Source: Bacteroidota bacterium (GTDB lineage: Bacteria > Bacteroidota > Bacteroidia > Cytophagales > Cyclobacteriaceae). Taken from it: 7,028 nt of DNA. The notes below the pieces were generated by a model. That model did no database searches and was not told where the DNA came from. It saw only the letters and a program-made list of their open reading frames with translations. The stretch lies in NCBI GenBank assembly GCA_023431285.1, contig JAEYXN010000105.1, positions 1-7,028 of the forward strand, written 5' to 3'. Below are positions 5,834-7,028 of this stretch, in pieces. The translations under genes and the position numbers were made by a program. How positions within the stretch are numbered: the first letter of the stretch is position 1; each line of letters starts with the position of its first letter.

Positions 5834-5839
5834 TGTTTG

Positions 5840-7028
5840 ATGAACAAATCATTGAAAGTGCTCTTCTTTTTAAGAACTAGAACGAGCTATGTGAGTGGAC
5901 CGGCACCGATCTACATGAGAGTGACCGTTGAAGGCGACCGTTTCGAAATGGCAACGCAGCGAGAAGTTGATCCTGAGAAGTGGGACAATAAAGCTTGCAG
6001 AATGGTGTACTCGAAAAAAGAATCTACACGCGAATTGAATTATTATCTCGACATGCTTCAGGGAAGAGTCTTCGAAGCGCAACGTGAGATGATGTTAAAG
6101 GGCATCGACATCACTGCCAACAAAGTAAAAAGTTTCTTACTCGGTAAAGACATCAAAGATTGTAAGACACTCCTGGAAGTTTACAAGGAACACGTTGAAG
6201 AAATAAAAGCTCTGGTAGGGAAAGAGTATGCGAAAGGAACATTAAAGCGGTACAAGTCAGCGCTTGTTTCTTTGGAAGATTACTTGAAGCACAAAGGGGT
6301 TGTCGACATTCCTTTGGATAAACTCAATCATCAGTTCATTACCAACTACGAATTCTTTCTGAAATCCGTTCGCAATATGGATCACAACACCGCGATGGGT
6401 ACAATCAAAAAGTTAAAGAAGATCGTTCGCATCTGCGTTGCCAACGAATGGATTGACAAAGATCCGTTCATGAGTTTCAAAGTAAAGATCCGCGAAACGA
6501 ATAGACCATACTTACTTCAAGATGAACTTGACAAAATCATTGCTTTAAAATTTTCAGCAGAGCGCCTCGCGACCGTGCGCGACATTTTTGTCTTTTGTTG
6601 CTACACCGGTCTCGCTTATGCTGATGTTCAAAAATTAAGAAGAGTGGATATTGTCATCGGTCATGATGGGGAGAAATGGATTCACACGGAAAGAGTGAAA
6701 ACCGAAACTGCCACGCGCGTCCCACTCCTGCCTCAAGCATTGAAGATCATGGATGCCTATAAAGATCATCCGCAGTGTGTGAATGAAGGAAAGCTCTTGC
6801 CAGTATCCAGCAACCAAAAAATGAATGAGTACTTAAAAGAGATCGCAGACCGCTGCGAGATCAACAAGAAGATGACATTTCATACTGCGCGACATACTTT
6901 TGCAACTACCGTGACTTTGACTAACGGTGTACCTATTGAAACGGTAAGCAAGATGCTGGGGCATAAGACGCTGAGGACAACGCAACAGTATGCGAAGATT
7001 TTGGATCAGAAGGTGAGCGAGGATATGA
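5840..7028 (+). CDS. Tyrosine recombinase/integrase, 3' end cut by window
   Basis: The enzyme should catalyse site-specific integration and excision of a mobile element, probably at the adjacent tRNA-Lys. The frame is open for 396 codons to the window end. An Arm-DNA-binding domain covers about 1-85, a SAM-like core-binding domain about 105-205, and the catalytic domain from about 220. Visible catalytic residues are K287 (TERVKT), H348 and R351 (HTARH), H375 (LGHK) and nucleophile Y384 (QQYAKI). The first conserved arginine is replaced: TGLAYADV carries A259 where many relatives have TGLR. The CTnDOT integrase is also reported to lack this arginine. Only a short tail after Y384 should be missing. 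The ATG at 5840 is the first possible start, since TAA at 5825-5827 closes the frame; no Shine-Dalgarno is seen. Sampled G+C is low (21 of 60 at 6121-6180 and 6301-6360), which fits acquired DNA. Confidence 0.93.
   Translation, partial: MNKSLKVLFFLRTRTSYVSGPAPIYMRVTVEGDRFEMATQREVDPEKWDNKACRMVYSKKESTRELNYYLDMLQGRVFEAQREMMLKGIDITANKVKSFLLGKDIKDCKTLLEVYKEHVEEIKALVGKEYAKGTLKRYKSALVSLEDYLKHKGVVDIPLDKLNHQFITNYEFFLKSVRNMDHNTAMGTIKKLKKIVRICVANEWIDKDPFMSFKVKIRETNRPYLLQDELDKIIALKFSAERLATVRDIFVFCCYTGLAYADVQKLRRVDIVIGHDGEKWIHTERVKTETATRVPLLPQALKIMDAYKDHPQCVNEGKLLPVSSNQKMNEYLKEIADRCEINKKMTFHTARHTFATTVTLTNGVPIETVSKMLGHKTLRTTQQYAKILDQKVSEDM

Noticed and set aside
5832..5839. TCTGTTTG as a -7 promoter element for the integrase
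   Set aside because: It misses the conserved A and has no -33 element at proper spacing. It also touches the ATG, which would need leaderless translation.

Overview
The window looks like a chromosomal segment from a member of the Bacteroidota, most likely a Cytophagia- or Chitinophagia-like gliding lineage; the genus cannot be fixed from this sequence. Three things support this. There is a large secreted protein with an SHIVGGE-type N-terminus and a type B (CHU_C / gliding-motility-associated) C-terminal sorting domain of the type IX secretion system. There is a Bacteroidota-style integrase (Arm-DNA-bind, SAM-like, catalytic domain). There is also a promoter-like match to the Bacteroidota consensus (TTG, about 19 bp, TACCTTTG).

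Layout. Positions 1-238 are non-coding: three 8-bp repeats run into thirteen 7-bp repeats, and part of the array is mirrored in an imperfect inverted repeat. On the minus strand, 239-1681 encodes the 23S rRNA m5U methyltransferase RlmD, with all iron-sulfur and catalytic residues visible. A 75-bp divergent spacer separates it from a plus-strand 901-residue T9SS-exported adhesin-like protein (1757-4462). That gene overlaps by 9 bp, tail to tail, with a minus-strand membrane protein of BatE-like architecture (signal peptide, TPR-like helices, two membrane segments, SH3 domain; 4454-5197).

Positions 5198-5516 have no gene. They hold a plus-strand promoter candidate and four near-identical 48-49-bp hairpin repeats, plus one decayed copy, that run directly into a tRNA-Lys(UUU) gene (5517-5589). 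A strong rho-independent terminator follows at 5614-5652. Promoter, repeats, tRNA and terminator could form one transcription unit.

After the terminator, about 190 bp contain inverted and direct repeats. The tyrosine integrase gene then starts at 5840 and is cut by the window end. Its coding sequence is clearly poorer in G+C than rlmD (for example 21 of 60 bases at 6121-6180 against 35 of 60 at 541-600). Together with the tRNA, this marks the left edge of a probable integrative element whose cargo lies beyond the window. No new multi-gene system is visible here. The least ordinary parts are the hairpin-repeat array fused to the tRNA 5' end, the heptamer array, and the integrase with its atypical active site.
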